Shown piece by piece: positions 17,204 through 26,636 of a stretch of 64,000 nucleotides of DNA (its first letter is position 1; each line of letters starts with the position of its first letter). The notes below the pieces were generated by a model, which was not told the origin of the DNA, searched no databases, and was given only the letters and a program-made list of their open reading frames with translations. A program made the translations under genes and the position numbers. Source of the DNA: Symbiodinium natans (lineage: Eukaryota; Sar; Dinophyceae; Suessiales; Symbiodiniaceae); contig CAJNDS010000429.1 of the NCBI GenBank assembly GCA_905221605.1, positions 62,001-126,000 of the forward strand, given 5' to 3'.

Positions 17204-19324
17204 GTGGCAGCATACGCGTCGGCCGCGGCAGAGGCGAGCAATCTCTGTCACTATACCATTTTTGCACGATTCTTCTGTCGCCCAGGCTTCTGCACCAGCA
17301 TAGAGTGCCGACAAGAAGAGCAACAAGAAAAAGAGAGGGAGAAGCAAGCTGCTACAGCCAGAAGAGCAGCAGCAAAAGTCGGCGCCCGCGGACCCTTGCC
17401 AGCCAACTATAGTCGGAACGTGCAGAAACAGGAGCTTCAAGCAGCAAGGAAGAAAGAAGGCGGCGGCACCCGCGGGCCCATGCCAGGCGCAGGAGGTCGC
17501 CCAGAGGATGAGGACAGCCGCAGACTGCAGCGAAAGGAGCTGCAAGAAGCGAGGAAGGAAGAAGGCGGCGGCGCCCGCGGGCCCATGCCAGGCGCAGGAG
17601 GTCGCCCAGAGGATGAGGACAGCCGCAGACTGCAGCGAAAGGAGCTGCAAGAAGCGAGGAAGGAAGAAGGCGGCGGCGCCCGCGGGCCCATGCCAGGCGC
17701 AGGAGGTCGCCCAGAGGATGAGGACAGCCGCAGACTGCAACGAAAGGAGCTGCAAGAAGCGAGGAAGGAAGAAGGCGGCGGCGCCCGCGGGCCCATGCCA
17801 GGCGCAGGAGGTCGCCCAGAGGATGAGGACAACCGCAGACTGCAGCGAAAGGAGCTTCAAGAAGCGAGGAAGGAAGAAGGCGGCGGCACCCGCGGGCCCA
17901 TGCCAGGCACAGGAGGTCGCCCAGAGGATGAGGACAGCCGCAGACTGCAGCGAATGGAGCTGCAAGAAGCGAGGAAAGAAGCAGGCGGTGGCACCCGCGG
18001 GCCCATGCCAGGCGAAGGCGCAGGCGGTCGGCCATACATTCCAGAAGATCACAAGCATGGCCCACCATACCGCGACGAAGAACTACTCAGCGATGAAGAA
18101 ACGCAACGAAAATACAAAGACTTCGTGCGAAGCTGGACCCGGTTCGGTCTCTCTAGAATTTGCAAAACCTGCGGATCCCTGACTCCGTCAAGACACTGCC
18201 GACCGACTGGTCCGGCGCAGACCCCGAGTTGTCGAAACTGCCGAGAGAACAAGACAAGGTTCAGACTGCCAGCCTTGCTGCCTGTGCCACCGCCGCTGCA
18301 GCAGCTAAAGCCCATCGAGCAGCACCTTCTGGCCATGGCTCGCATATCACAAGTGGTGCTGGACAAGTTGCCTTCAGGAGGACCAAGCGCCCAGTGGGGC
18401 AGAATGTACGCCGTACTCATGGAGGATCCGTGCATTTGCGACGTCCTGACTGGCGCAGTCCTGCAAGAAGACGGCACGGTTCAGGTACAAGGCGTTGATG
18501 GCCTGACAGAATCTCCTGCCAGGCTAGAGAACCTGCACAGTGCTCTCAACGAACTCCGGACGCTGCACAAGCTGTACACAAACAGTCCCGCCGTGCACGA
18601 GGCCATCGAAAAGATGAGCCACATCATGAAGCACAAAAAGACACCCTCCACGACAACCGAAGCCAACCAAGACAGGAAGGAAACCAAGCAGGCAGAAGCA
18701 GACGAGGAGGAGGACCAGCAGTTCACCTACCTGGTTCCGAAAGATTTGAAGGTCCCCAGAGCAGACACGACCGAACTGCGTCAAACCAGAAGCAGCGCGG
18801 CCTTGATAGACGACATCGACGTGAAGTTCTTCCCGCACCTATTTCCCGAAGGAACTGACGGTTGGAAGCAAGAGTACCAAAGCTTTTCCCAATATGCCAG
18901 GAAACGCCTGCTGTCGCAGGACCAACGCTTCGAGACTTCTGCCTCCTACATCATGTGGCTCCTCGAGACACAAATGAAGAAGCGACTTTCCGGCAACGTG
19001 AACGTGCGGGTCGGCACGCAGCAAAAGCCAAGAGGATGTCACGGCTATCAAGATGGAAGCCGACGCGTCTACACTGCACTGCGGGACATTCCCGGCACAC
19101 AGCCATACCTATACGCAAAGAAGGGCATCGCGCTGAACATGTATGAGCAGCTCGGGCAGCCACAGTTCTTTCTGACACTGACCTGCCACGCCCAGCAACC
19201 GAGCATCCTGCTAGCAGCCATTTCGGCGCGCTTGTTGCGCCTGAATCCAAACCTGACACCTGCAGAGCTGCTTGGAAAAATTTGCATACAAGATGTTATA
19301 TGGTTGGTTCACAGTGCAACTTAA
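17204..19324 (+). CDS. Helitron-like Rep, N-terminal part
   Basis: The open frame runs 706 codons, but its first codon is GTG and no ATG precedes the repeats, so the start is unresolved. In order it holds a basic/Gln-rich leader, six copies of a 35-residue charged repeat (residues 91-300), a zinc-ribbon-like CKTCG...CRNC pair (C320/C323, C343/C346), and a PIEQHLLAMARISQV block like the DUF6570 region found before Helitron replicases. The start of the Helitron_like_N domain (QFFLTLTCH, F655) closes it. The frame stops at TAA 19,322, then TAG 19,340, and continues in the same frame as the HUH-helicase ORF. I infer one protein interrupted by stops or a small intron. It would act in the nucleus to nick transposon DNA. 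Confidence 0.75.
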   Translation: MAAYASAAAEASNLCHYTIFARFFCRPGFCTSIECRQEEQQEKEREKQAATARRAAAKVGARGPLPANYSRNVQKQELQAARKKEGGGTRGPMPGAGGRPEDEDSRRLQRKELQEARKEEGGGARGPMPGAGGRPEDEDSRRLQRKELQEARKEEGGGARGPMPGAGGRPEDEDSRRLQRKELQEARKEEGGGARGPMPGAGGRPEDEDNRRLQRKELQEARKEEGGGTRGPMPGTGGRPEDEDSRRLQRMELQEARKEAGGGTRGPMPGEGAGGRPYIPEDHKHGPPYRDEELLSDEETQRKYKDFVRSWTRFGLSRICKTCGSLTPSRHCRPTGPAQTPSCRNCRENKTRFRLPALLPVPPPLQQLKPIEQHLLAMARISQVVLDKLPSGGPSAQWGRMYAVLMEDPCICDVLTGAVLQEDGTVQVQGVDGLTESPARLENLHSALNELRTLHKLYTNSPAVHEAIEKMSHIMKHKKTPSTTTEANQDRKETKQAEADEEEDQQFTYLVPKDLKVPRADTTELRQTRSSAALIDDIDVKFFPHLFPEGTDGWKQEYQSFSQYARKRLLSQDQRFETSASYIMWLLETQMKKRLSGNVNVRVGTQQKPRGCHGYQDGSRRVYTALRDIPGTQPYLYAKKGIALNMYEQLGQPQFFLTLTCHAQQPSILLAAISARLLRLNPNLTPAELLGKICIQDVIWLVHSAT
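17424..18030 (+). repeat. 105-bp in-frame tandem repeat, about six copies
   Basis: Units begin gcccatgccaggcgc at 17,476, 17,581, 17,686, 17,791, 17,896 and 18,001, exactly 105 bp apart, with a partial unit before the first. Each encodes 35 residues (GPMPGAGGRPEDEDSRR plus a LQRKELQEARKEEGGG helix). The central units are nearly identical, indicating recent expansion or gene conversion. Both - strand frames that stay open here are shadows. Confidence 0.95.
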
Positions 19325-19342
19325 AGAAACGTAGCGAAATAG
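19295..19342 (+). other. 48-nt candidate intron or stop-bearing insert
   Basis: GT at 19,295 and AG at 19,342 bound 48 nt (a multiple of three) that contain both in-frame stops (TAA 19,322 and TAG 19,340). Removal would join the Rep N-terminal and HUH-helicase frames. The alternative is that these are inactivating nonsense mutations. The splice consensus is weak. Confidence 0.3.
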
Positions 19343-19348
19343 CAACAC

Positions 19349-22300
19349 TTGCTACCCAATCCTTCGCACAACAACGTGAGGCTCGAACATGAGGCAGCTC
19401 AACTTCTTCGCAGCTATCAAAAGCCCGACTTCAGATGGGACGGCTTGTCTGCCAATCAGCTATGCAACCAACAACCAGCCGTCGTGGCTCGACAATTCAT
19501 GCATCAGCTACGGCAATTCCTGCGGTGGATGGCTCCACACATCAACGTGGACAAGAAGATCGATGCCAATGCCGACCCGGAAGACCAACACCACCAAGAA
19601 GACGAGGAAGACACGATCAGCGTAGCAGCACCAGCACCAGACACGTCAGGCCAACACCACACCATGCGCAAAGAAACACCACCGTTCCACGTTACCGAGT
19701 ACATCGTGCGCATAGAATGGCAGAAGCGAGGCTATCCACACGCCCACATCCTGCTGTGGATGAATCCAGCGCCGCCCACGGAGACACCAAACCCCCTACA
19801 AGCCGAGGACGTGGACTGGTCAGACGAGGAAGACTGCCGTCGATTCGTGCCAAAGACCGCTGAAGAGATCAGCGACAAATTCATATGCACGAAGTCGCCG
19901 GCAAGCTGGCGAGAATCCACCAAAACAGATGCAACAATCAGAGAGGTGAACGCCAAGCTAGCAGAGATGATGATACATCACTGCAGCGCCTACTGCGGCA
20001 AATTCGCGCTGGGGGCCTGTCGCTTCGGATTTCCTCGCGGCGAAGCCGACCGTTCACGCAGAAGAGATGCCCAGGAGATGTTCTTCAGTCGGTGGAAAAG
20101 CAGTTTAACAGCAAGGAGACAAAAGCGAGACTGCATGATGGGACAGTACAACGCCGCCATGCTACGAATGTGGAGAGCAAGCATGGACTTGCAGGTCATA
20201 TGTGAGCTCACGAGCGCCAGCCGCTACATACTGGGCTACACGTTCAAGTCCGAGGAAGACTTCATCGCAGCCCGTCGCATGCAAGCAGTCATAGAAAAGC
20301 TGGCCACGGAAAACAGCAACCAAGCTCTCAACGCGCAAGAGGTGTACCGAGCCGCACATGCAGCGCTGCAAGGCAGGACAACCTCCACCTTCGAAGCATG
20401 CCACTTGCTGCTGGGATTTCCGGTGGTCGAATTCTCCAGAGACAACACGTGGATCCAAGCAGGCCCGCCAGAAACCTGGACACTGTGGGTACCGCAACGA
20501 GAAGAAGCCCAAGCGATAAAGCAGCCGGACGCGTACTTCGCAAGCAAGCAAGGACAAGAATGCAGCATGCCCGTCGCCCAACGATGCTACCAGCACTTAC
20601 AAAAGGCCTTTGCAGAGCAAGAGACCGACGTACCGGTCGAAGGGTCCTCGCCAGTGAAGCGACGATGGAAAGACATCACTTTCTTCGACTTCTGCGCAGG
20701 CTTCAGGTTCATCGGCAAAGAATTCCCAGTTCCTCGAAAACGCCCAGCCATCGTGGGATATCGAAACTTCAGTCCGGACCTGGAGCCAGAAGCCTTCTAC
20801 TACTCCAAGCTGCTGCTGCACTTGACCTGGACGACGCCCGGAGAATGGTTGCGACCAGAAGACAAAAACAGCCACGCCGCAGCCTTCCAGCGAATCGCCC
20901 GCGACGACAAGCAGCATCCCACCTTCTTGGAATCCATCTGCTTACCTGCTCTGGATGGCACGGTCGAGGCAGCCCGCAAACTACAAGCAGTTCAAGCCGT
21001 CATGTACATGAAAGCCAAAATGGCACCCGCGGACCTCCGAGACGGTTGGTCGCACAGCCGCGCTGACGAGCAAAACTATCAAGATGCCCTCAAGATCATG
21101 GAGGCTCTGAGAGAGAGGCACGGAGGGACCATCGACTTTACGGCTCCAGACTTCGTGCCAACCGGCCCCGCAAGCAGCGCTTTCACACCAGTGGAAGGCG
21201 GAGAAGAAGCTTTCGGTCTGCTCACGACCAAGAACCCGGACCCAGAAACAGAACGACAACGACAGGCCATGGAGTACATCATTCGCACCGTCACGGACAA
21301 CCCGAACACCAAAGCCGGCCCCAGCACTCGACGCCTACGTCTCCTTCTGCACGGACCTGGAGGTTGCGGCAAATCAGTAGTGGTGCGCGCTGCTGCCCAC
21401 ATGCTTCGCCAAAGCGGCAAGGGCATAATCATAGCGGCGCCCACTGGCGTAGCAGCCTGCAATGTCAATGGCGTGACCCTACACCAATGCCTCTTCCTTC
21501 CGGTCGTGAACCGTAGCCACGGGAAAGCCTGCGACGCTCCGTTGCCGAGGGGCTCGCACCTCGCAGCCCTGCATGAACTCTGGGCACAAGTATCCGTGCT
21601 CATCGTGGACGAGATCAGCTTCATCTCCGCCTTCATGTTCGACCGCATAGACCAGCACCTGCGCATGGCCCGCAACATTCCCGACATCCCCTTCGGGGGG
21701 CTGCACGTGATCTTCTCGGGCGACCTCTACCAGCTGCCACCTCCAGGAGGCCACCCTTGCTTCTGCAGTTCCCTATGGTGCTTCTTCGAGCTATGCGAAC
21801 TGCAGGGCAATCAGCGTGCAGCGCAGGATCCAGAATGGGCCGCGCTACTAGCGCGAGTGCGCATCGGCACTTGGACAGAGGGGGACATTCGCATGCTGAG
21901 AAGCCTCGTCATCAAGAAGAACGGCAAGCAGCAGCCTGCAACAGAAGCCGTGCACCTCTACGCCACCCGCAAGGCCGTCGCAGAAGACAACCAGCAATAC
22001 CTAGACAAACACCTAGCCAGCACAGGCAGCCAACTCTACGAGTGCCCAGCCGTGGACATCAGCGTGAGAACGGGCGCGCCATTGCCGCCGGAACTCGCCT
22101 GGGCCGAACCAGAGAACACAGGAGGGCTCGAAGCCTTGCTGCGAATAGCAGTAGGAGTCCGAGTCATGCTCCGATTCAACATAGACGTTCGCGACAAGCT
22201 CGTCAACGGCGCGTGCGGAACAGTCACCCACATCGACGCCGAGGACACTGGAGAAGTGACAAAGATCTGGGTCAACTTCGAAGGACAAGCAGGAGCTCTC

Positions 22301-23596
22301 TGGTGCGAAGCAAAAGAAATGCAATCGGTGGCAATAACAAGACGAACAGCCACATTCCAGGACCAAACCGACAGCCGAGCGGAGCGCAAGCAGTTTCCAC
22401 TCGTGCTTGCCAAAGCCACCACCATACACAAAAGTCAGGCAGCCACATGCCATCAAGGAGCGCACTCTGCACTGGACAGCACAGTCACCCAAGAAGGACA
22501 GGCGTACGTCGCGCTTTCCCGCTGTCCCACCCGACAACATTGCACACTCAGGAATTTCAACCCTGCGTGCCTACGATTCAACTCGCATGCAGAATGGGCA
22601 CTCACGAAACTCAGAGAACAGCAAGCAGAGAAGTCAGGCAGCGAGCTCTGGTGCAAGCTCATGAAACCTCCGCACAACAAAGAATTCTACACCCAACGGC
22701 TGGCCAAGCTGCCCCACCCAGACCTCCACAACAACAACAGCCCAGACGACGAACGACCATGGCACTGCCCACGATGCGGCGAAGCCACAGCCCACACCAA
22801 ACCAGCGATGAATGCACACAAGCGCATCTGCCCGGCAGCGCCACCCAAAGCCAAAGCCAAAGCCAAAGCCAAAGCCAAAGCCAAAGCCAAAGGCAAAGGC
22901 AAAGGCAAAGGCAAAGGCAAACCGAAACAAAAAGCCACGAGCAACAAAAGAACCAGAAGCACAACTACGCCACCCGAAAGAACATCCTGCAAACACAACG
23001 CGGTGCATTGGCAAACCAGCACGTTACAGGACAAGAAGCGCAAACGAGGCACACCAGACAGCCCAACAAATAGCCCTCCCAGCAAGAAGACGTCAAGCAA
23101 CCAGACAGACGGCAGGCCATCAGAACAAAGCAACATCTTCTTCGAAGAACAAGAAGGAGCCCGATGCGGCAAGCATGCGCTCAACAATGCACTCGGACAC
23201 CATTTCTTCGACACCGCAGACATGCAGGACGCGGCCGAAACATTCATATGGGAGAACCCCGAACTCGGTGACGATATCGAAAGACACATCTCACCTGACG
23301 GAGACTATTCCATCGAAACCATGATGATGGCATTGCGAACCACGGCAATGAAGAAGTTCGGGCGCCTTTGCTGGCAAATGAGAGACACGCGTGCCACCAG
23401 CATCAGAGACCTGGACGATTGCGTCGGAGCAGTGCAGAACCACTACAACCAGCACTGGGTCGCCTTGAGGCGCACCGGCGAAAACTTCCTGTACGTGGAC
23501 TCTTTGAACCGAGCAAAGCAGGCAACCATCCTCACAACGGAAGAACTAGAAGCCAGACTGCGCGCCCATCCAACATATGCGATTCGCGAGATTTGA
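19349..23596 (+). CDS. Helitron Rep-PIF1 helicase with Josephin domain
   Basis: A 1415-residue frame whose first codon is TTG; it probably continues from the upstream Rep ORF. HUH motif: YPHAHILLW (H131, H133). Cys/His region: HHCSAYC...CRFGFPR (210-230). Two-tyrosine motif: Y293 and Y297 in RYILGYTFK. PIF1 SF1B helicase: Walker A GPGGCGKS (669-676), VDEIS (753-757), GDLYQLPP (791-798), TTIHKSQ (1024-1030), YVALSR (1053-1058). C2H2 finger: CPRCG...HKRIC (1140-1161). A Lys-Ala/Lys-Gly hexamer-repeat linker covers 1167-1191. Josephin domain about 1262-1415: Q1268, C1273, H1369 and D1384 fall at the spacing of ataxin-3 Q9, C14, H119 and N134, so it is probably catalytic. Known for the family: strand nicking and unwinding for rolling-circle transposition. 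The deubiquitinase tail is the unusual part. Confidence 0.9.
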   Translation: MLPNPSHNNVRLEHEAAQLLRSYQKPDFRWDGLSANQLCNQQPAVVARQFMHQLRQFLRWMAPHINVDKKIDANADPEDQHHQEDEEDTISVAAPAPDTSGQHHTMRKETPPFHVTEYIVRIEWQKRGYPHAHILLWMNPAPPTETPNPLQAEDVDWSDEEDCRRFVPKTAEEISDKFICTKSPASWRESTKTDATIREVNAKLAEMMIHHCSAYCGKFALGACRFGFPRGEADRSRRRDAQEMFFSRWKSSLTARRQKRDCMMGQYNAAMLRMWRASMDLQVICELTSASRYILGYTFKSEEDFIAARRMQAVIEKLATENSNQALNAQEVYRAAHAALQGRTTSTFEACHLLLGFPVVEFSRDNTWIQAGPPETWTLWVPQREEAQAIKQPDAYFASKQGQECSMPVAQRCYQHLQKAFAEQETDVPVEGSSPVKRRWKDITFFDFCAGFRFIGKEFPVPRKRPAIVGYRNFSPDLEPEAFYYSKLLLHLTWTTPGEWLRPEDKNSHAAAFQRIARDDKQHPTFLESICLPALDGTVEAARKLQAVQAVMYMKAKMAPADLRDGWSHSRADEQNYQDALKIMEALRERHGGTIDFTAPDFVPTGPASSAFTPVEGGEEAFGLLTTKNPDPETERQRQAMEYIIRTVTDNPNTKAGPSTRRLRLLLHGPGGCGKSVVVRAAAHMLRQSGKGIIIAAPTGVAACNVNGVTLHQCLFLPVVNRSHGKACDAPLPRGSHLAALHELWAQVSVLIVDEISFISAFMFDRIDQHLRMARNIPDIPFGGLHVIFSGDLYQLPPPGGHPCFCSSLWCFFELCELQGNQRAAQDPEWAALLARVRIGTWTEGDIRMLRSLVIKKNGKQQPATEAVHLYATRKAVAEDNQQYLDKHLASTGSQLYECPAVDISVRTGAPLPPELAWAEPENTGGLEALLRIAVGVRVMLRFNIDVRDKLVNGACGTVTHIDAEDTGEVTKIWVNFEGQAGALWCEAKEMQSVAITRRTATFQDQTDSRAERKQFPLVLAKATTIHKSQAATCHQGAHSALDSTVTQEGQAYVALSRCPTRQHCTLRNFNPACLRFNSHAEWALTKLREQQAEKSGSELWCKLMKPPHNKEFYTQRLAKLPHPDLHNNNSPDDERPWHCPRCGEATAHTKPAMNAHKRICPAAPPKAKAKAKAKAKAKAKGKGKGKGKGKPKQKATSNKRTRSTTTPPERTSCKHNAVHWQTSTLQDKKRKRGTPDSPTNSPPSKKTSSNQTDGRPSEQSNIFFEEQEGARCGKHALNNALGHHFFDTADMQDAAETFIWENPELGDDIERHISPDGDYSIETMMMALRTTAMKKFGRLCWQMRDTRATSIRDLDDCVGAVQNHYNQHWVALRRTGENFLYVDSLNRAKQATILTTEELEARLRAHPTYAIREI
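22845..22921 (+). repeat. hexanucleotide repeat encoding Lys-Ala/Lys-Gly
   Basis: Runs of gccaaa then ggcaaa encode the alternating Lys-Ala and Lys-Gly linker between the C2H2 finger and the Josephin domain. It is a slippage-prone tract, and its length probably varies between copies. Confidence 0.9.
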
Positions 23597-23931
23597 CAAT
23601 CTGCTCATCAACCACCTCTATGCAGCTCGGCCTGAGAGAATCAAGCAGCCTTTCAATTTCTTAAACTTTCGAAGAGTGTGATTTGCCGAGGCCTTCGGAA
23701 ACGTCACGACGGCCCAGAACTGAGCGTTCAGGTGCCAGTTTCACCTTGCACAACGACAAAGACTCCAAAAGCACGGTCCAAAACAAGCTCGTGCCGTAGT
23801 TTCTCAAAGCCATAAAACAGAATGTCAGAAGGGAATCTGCACAGGCTTATGTCTGCGTCACTTCATGCTGAGAGCATTCCTGGATCAAGACAAGTTTGAA
23901 ACCCATTGCATTGTCGTCGAGAAGAACAGCC
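23597..23931. other. spacer between helicase and nuclease genes
   Basis: No recognisable gene or repeat. An in-frame TTG upstream of the nuclease ATG extends its frame back to 23,896, but the ATG is preferred. Confidence 0.4.
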
Positions 23932-25068
23932 ATGCCTCTCATCGAAGATTGCGCGCCATCCCCAGCAAGAAAGGTACGGAAACTGGACACCCAGCAGCAA
24001 AATCTCGTAAATCTGAAGATGCTGGGAGTGGACTTCGTGCTGCCCAAGCAAATTGCATACCAGGAACACTTATCCTCCTTTCCAGAACGTCCTCTCGAAC
24101 TACCAGCCACAATTCCTGACGACTTCGTGAAGGACACCCTGGCAGAATTGAACGCGCACCCGCGAGACAGAAATATCAGCTTCCAAGCAGACGACCACAT
24201 CTACTTTTGGAAAGGACAGCGTGTGTCCAAATCAGTCACCCAATTTATTCACAAATTCGCCGCACCGTTCTGCGAAGAGCAGGTCATCAGTTCAATGCGA
24301 GAAAGCTGCAACTGGCCTCGTCCCGGATACCTGAAGACCACGCTTTCAGAAAGCCAGAAGAATAAGCTGCGGAAGATCCCCGGCAGCGAAGAACTTCTCG
24401 CAGAGCTCCAACGACTAGAACGAGACGAACTCAAAGTATGCCGTCTGGCCTTCAAGCTGCGTGCAAACCATGCGAACAATCCAGAAAAGGATATAGATAT
24501 AGCAAATGCTCTGACAGAACTCGGTCTTTCCCAGGAAGAAATCATGCGCAAGTGGGAGAAAGCACGACAGGATGGAGCAAAAGAAGGCACGTGGATGCAC
24601 GCACAATTCCAGTGCCTGCTCAATGGTGGCACCGTTCCCGCAAAAACCACCGAAGTGTTTCTCCTGTCGCAATTTCTACGGTCACAAGCCAACACGAAGG
24701 CGTTCCGAACAGAGTGGCAAGTCTACGCAGACAGTGAAGACCTGGCGGGCAGCATCGACTATGTGGCGAAGCGGCCAGACAACAGCGTAGCCATCGTGGA
24801 TTGGAAACGCACAAGTCCATATCGGCTCCAACGCCAGACGTCCAACAAGTTCATGCGAACGCCACTGAGCCATGTCCCCGACTGCACTCTGTGGCACTAC
24901 CGCCTCCAGCTCAACGTTTACAAGTTCATTTTAGAAAAGTACTACGGAGAAACCGTTTCTGCCATGTACATAGTGGGAACCAATCCCGAATACGGAGATC
25001 AACCGTTCATAGACAACGTTCCCTTAATGGACCTTGAGACAAAGACTCTCCTAACGAACACGCAGTGA
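23932..25068 (+). CDS. PD-(D/E)XK nuclease, RecB/Cas4-like
   Basis: A 378-aa protein starting MPLIEDCAPSP. The C-terminal half carries the RecB-type nuclease core: GTWMHAQFQ with H223, E261 in FRTEWQVY, D276 in LAGSIDYV, D290-W-K292 in AIVDWKR, and a QLNVY motif (Q326, Y330) typical of RecB/AddB/Cas4 nucleases. All metal-binding and catalytic positions are present, so it should be active on DNA. The N-terminal half is helical and unknown. It directly follows the Rep-helicase gene and may process transposition intermediates (inference). A 5'-truncated, frameshifted copy of its last ~80 codons lies at 30,668-30,913. Confidence 0.85.
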   Translation: MPLIEDCAPSPARKVRKLDTQQQNLVNLKMLGVDFVLPKQIAYQEHLSSFPERPLELPATIPDDFVKDTLAELNAHPRDRNISFQADDHIYFWKGQRVSKSVTQFIHKFAAPFCEEQVISSMRESCNWPRPGYLKTTLSESQKNKLRKIPGSEELLAELQRLERDELKVCRLAFKLRANHANNPEKDIDIANALTELGLSQEEIMRKWEKARQDGAKEGTWMHAQFQCLLNGGTVPAKTTEVFLLSQFLRSQANTKAFRTEWQVYADSEDLAGSIDYVAKRPDNSVAIVDWKRTSPYRLQRQTSNKFMRTPLSHVPDCTLWHYRLQLNVYKFILEKYYGETVSAMYIVGTNPEYGDQPFIDNVPLMDLETKTLLTNTQ

Positions 25069-26500
25069 GGAACAGCAAAAAATGAAGACCAGCGTGTGCT
25101 CTGCTTAAATCAGATGGTAACGACGGGCCTTGAGAACCCCCCCACCCTATCAGTTCCTTATGATATGATACTGATCCAACACCCGAAGGGGAATATCAGA
25201 GAATCATCCATGCAATAAATACAACGCGCTGGAAGACCCCTCGAAAGCCATCCCCCCCCCCCCACCAAAAAAAAGAGCCGCCCCAGGAAGCTCCCGAAAA
25301 GCATCAGGCGACTCCCCAAAAGACCATGGAACACAGAAACAACAAAAAGAACAAGAGCCCAGATTCCGATGCCCTGCCAGATAAACGGGCAACATTTTCC
25401 TCTTAGATAAGAAACTCGAAATAGCAAAAAAGAGAGGGACAAGCCCGGATGCCGGCGCCCTGCCAGAAAAACAGGTAGCATTGAGGGGCAGGCGCTCAGA
25501 AATAGCTAAAAAGAGGCAAAGGCCGCCCTAAAAAAGCCAAAATAGCAAAAACATAGGCAAAGGCCCGGGTTCCAGCGCCCTGCTGGAAAAAAGGCAACCT
25601 TTCCCCCTTAGACAGGCGCCCAGAAATAGCCAAAAAAGCAAAGACCCGGGTTCTAGCGCCTTGCCCAAAAACGGGCAGCATTTCAGCAAAAAAGAGGGGG
25701 GGAGAAGGAGCAAGATGAGCATCACCCTGAGCCAAAGGAGCAAAAGAAGAGGGGGACGGTTTGTCCCATGGTGAGCATCATAAAAACAAAAAGCAGAAGG
25801 GGCATCGGGCACTTGCAGGCAAAGCCGCTTCTCCTAGCCCCTTGAGCAAAAAGTCTGCTTCTTCTTCTTCTTCTGTCTTCTTCTGGCGCCTCCACTCCCA
25901 CCCCCTTCCCAGCAGGGCAGTGAAAGGCAGCCTAGGGAAACCGCAAGGGGTTGGAGCTTAGGGGCCTAAACCACGCAGGGTTTAGCGAAGGGCAGCCTAG
26001 GGTAACCGATTGGGGTTCGGGACTTCGGGGCCTACCCTAGAACCCTACCTAAACCGGGGGGAGGCTCCCGGCAGGGAACCCGCCCTCCACGTCGTCGTCG
26101 ATGTAGCCAATGCCTGCAGCAGGGCGGGGTTTTCAGGAGGAGGAAGAGAGGGGTTCAAAGCTTCTCTCTCTCACTCTCTCTCACCAGCCGGGCCTTGTCA
26201 CACGCAGGGCCGCAGCCCTCCCCACACCCCGCCCGGGCCCCCACCCACCCCTATTGGCTTGTGGAGCGGTTCAAGACATGTTGACAAGCAAGTTCAAGAT
26301 TCAAGACAACATGCCAAAAATCATGCAACTCCAAAACTCGCGAAAAAAAAACAAGAAAGAGCTGCAACTTTTGGTATATTAAACTCTAGATAGTTTGACA
26401 CGCCTTCAGAACAACGAAAACACTTAAAAACTCTTCCATCCTGAAAAATGATGAGTTCTGCTTCGCTTGCCGTGGGCTGGTCTGTCTGCGGGTCTCCCGC
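24822..26500 (+). repeat. segmental duplication, copy A
   Basis: From tcggctccaacgcc within the nuclease gene to ggtctcccgc the sequence is nearly identical to 30,668-33,856, except that copy B carries 1,531 extra bases after the position equal to 25,784. It contains the nuclease 3' end, a run of four degenerate units around gcgccctgccagaaaaacgg (25,358-25,690), a C10-12/A7 tract and a CT-rich tract. No gene is seen beyond 25,068. Confidence 0.9.
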
Positions 26501-26636
26501 TCGCGCTGGAAGGAGCTGCTGCCCTTGTGTGCTTTGCTTGATGCCGGGCGCATGTTCATACGGCGCATCAGTATGAAGGTCGCCACCCTTGGAGGGGGGC
26601 ACAATCAGGTCAGCCCGTCAGACTCCAACCCTTTCC

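Larger units (their letters stand above)
17204..25068 (+). mobile_element. Helitron-like rolling-circle element, core module
   Basis: The module comprises the Rep N-terminus, the HUH/two-Tyr/PIF1 helicase protein with a Josephin tail, and a PD-(D/E)XK nuclease, all on one strand. I could not identify the true ends: no convincing 5'-TC or 3' hairpin-CTRR terminus was found. The 3' part of the nuclease and ~1.4 kb beyond it are duplicated at 30,668-33,856, so the mobile unit may extend to about 26,500. Upstream accessory genes may also belong to it. Confidence 0.7.

Noticed and set aside
17144-18058. 304-aa repetitive frame on the - strand
   Set aside because: Produced by the 105-bp in-frame repeat of the Rep ORF; two - strand frames are open only because the unit lacks stops.
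22634-23014. Phe/Gly/Ala and Leu/Cys-rich frames on the - strand
   Set aside because: Antisense of the Lys-Ala/Lys-Gly hexamer repeat in the helicase-Josephin gene.
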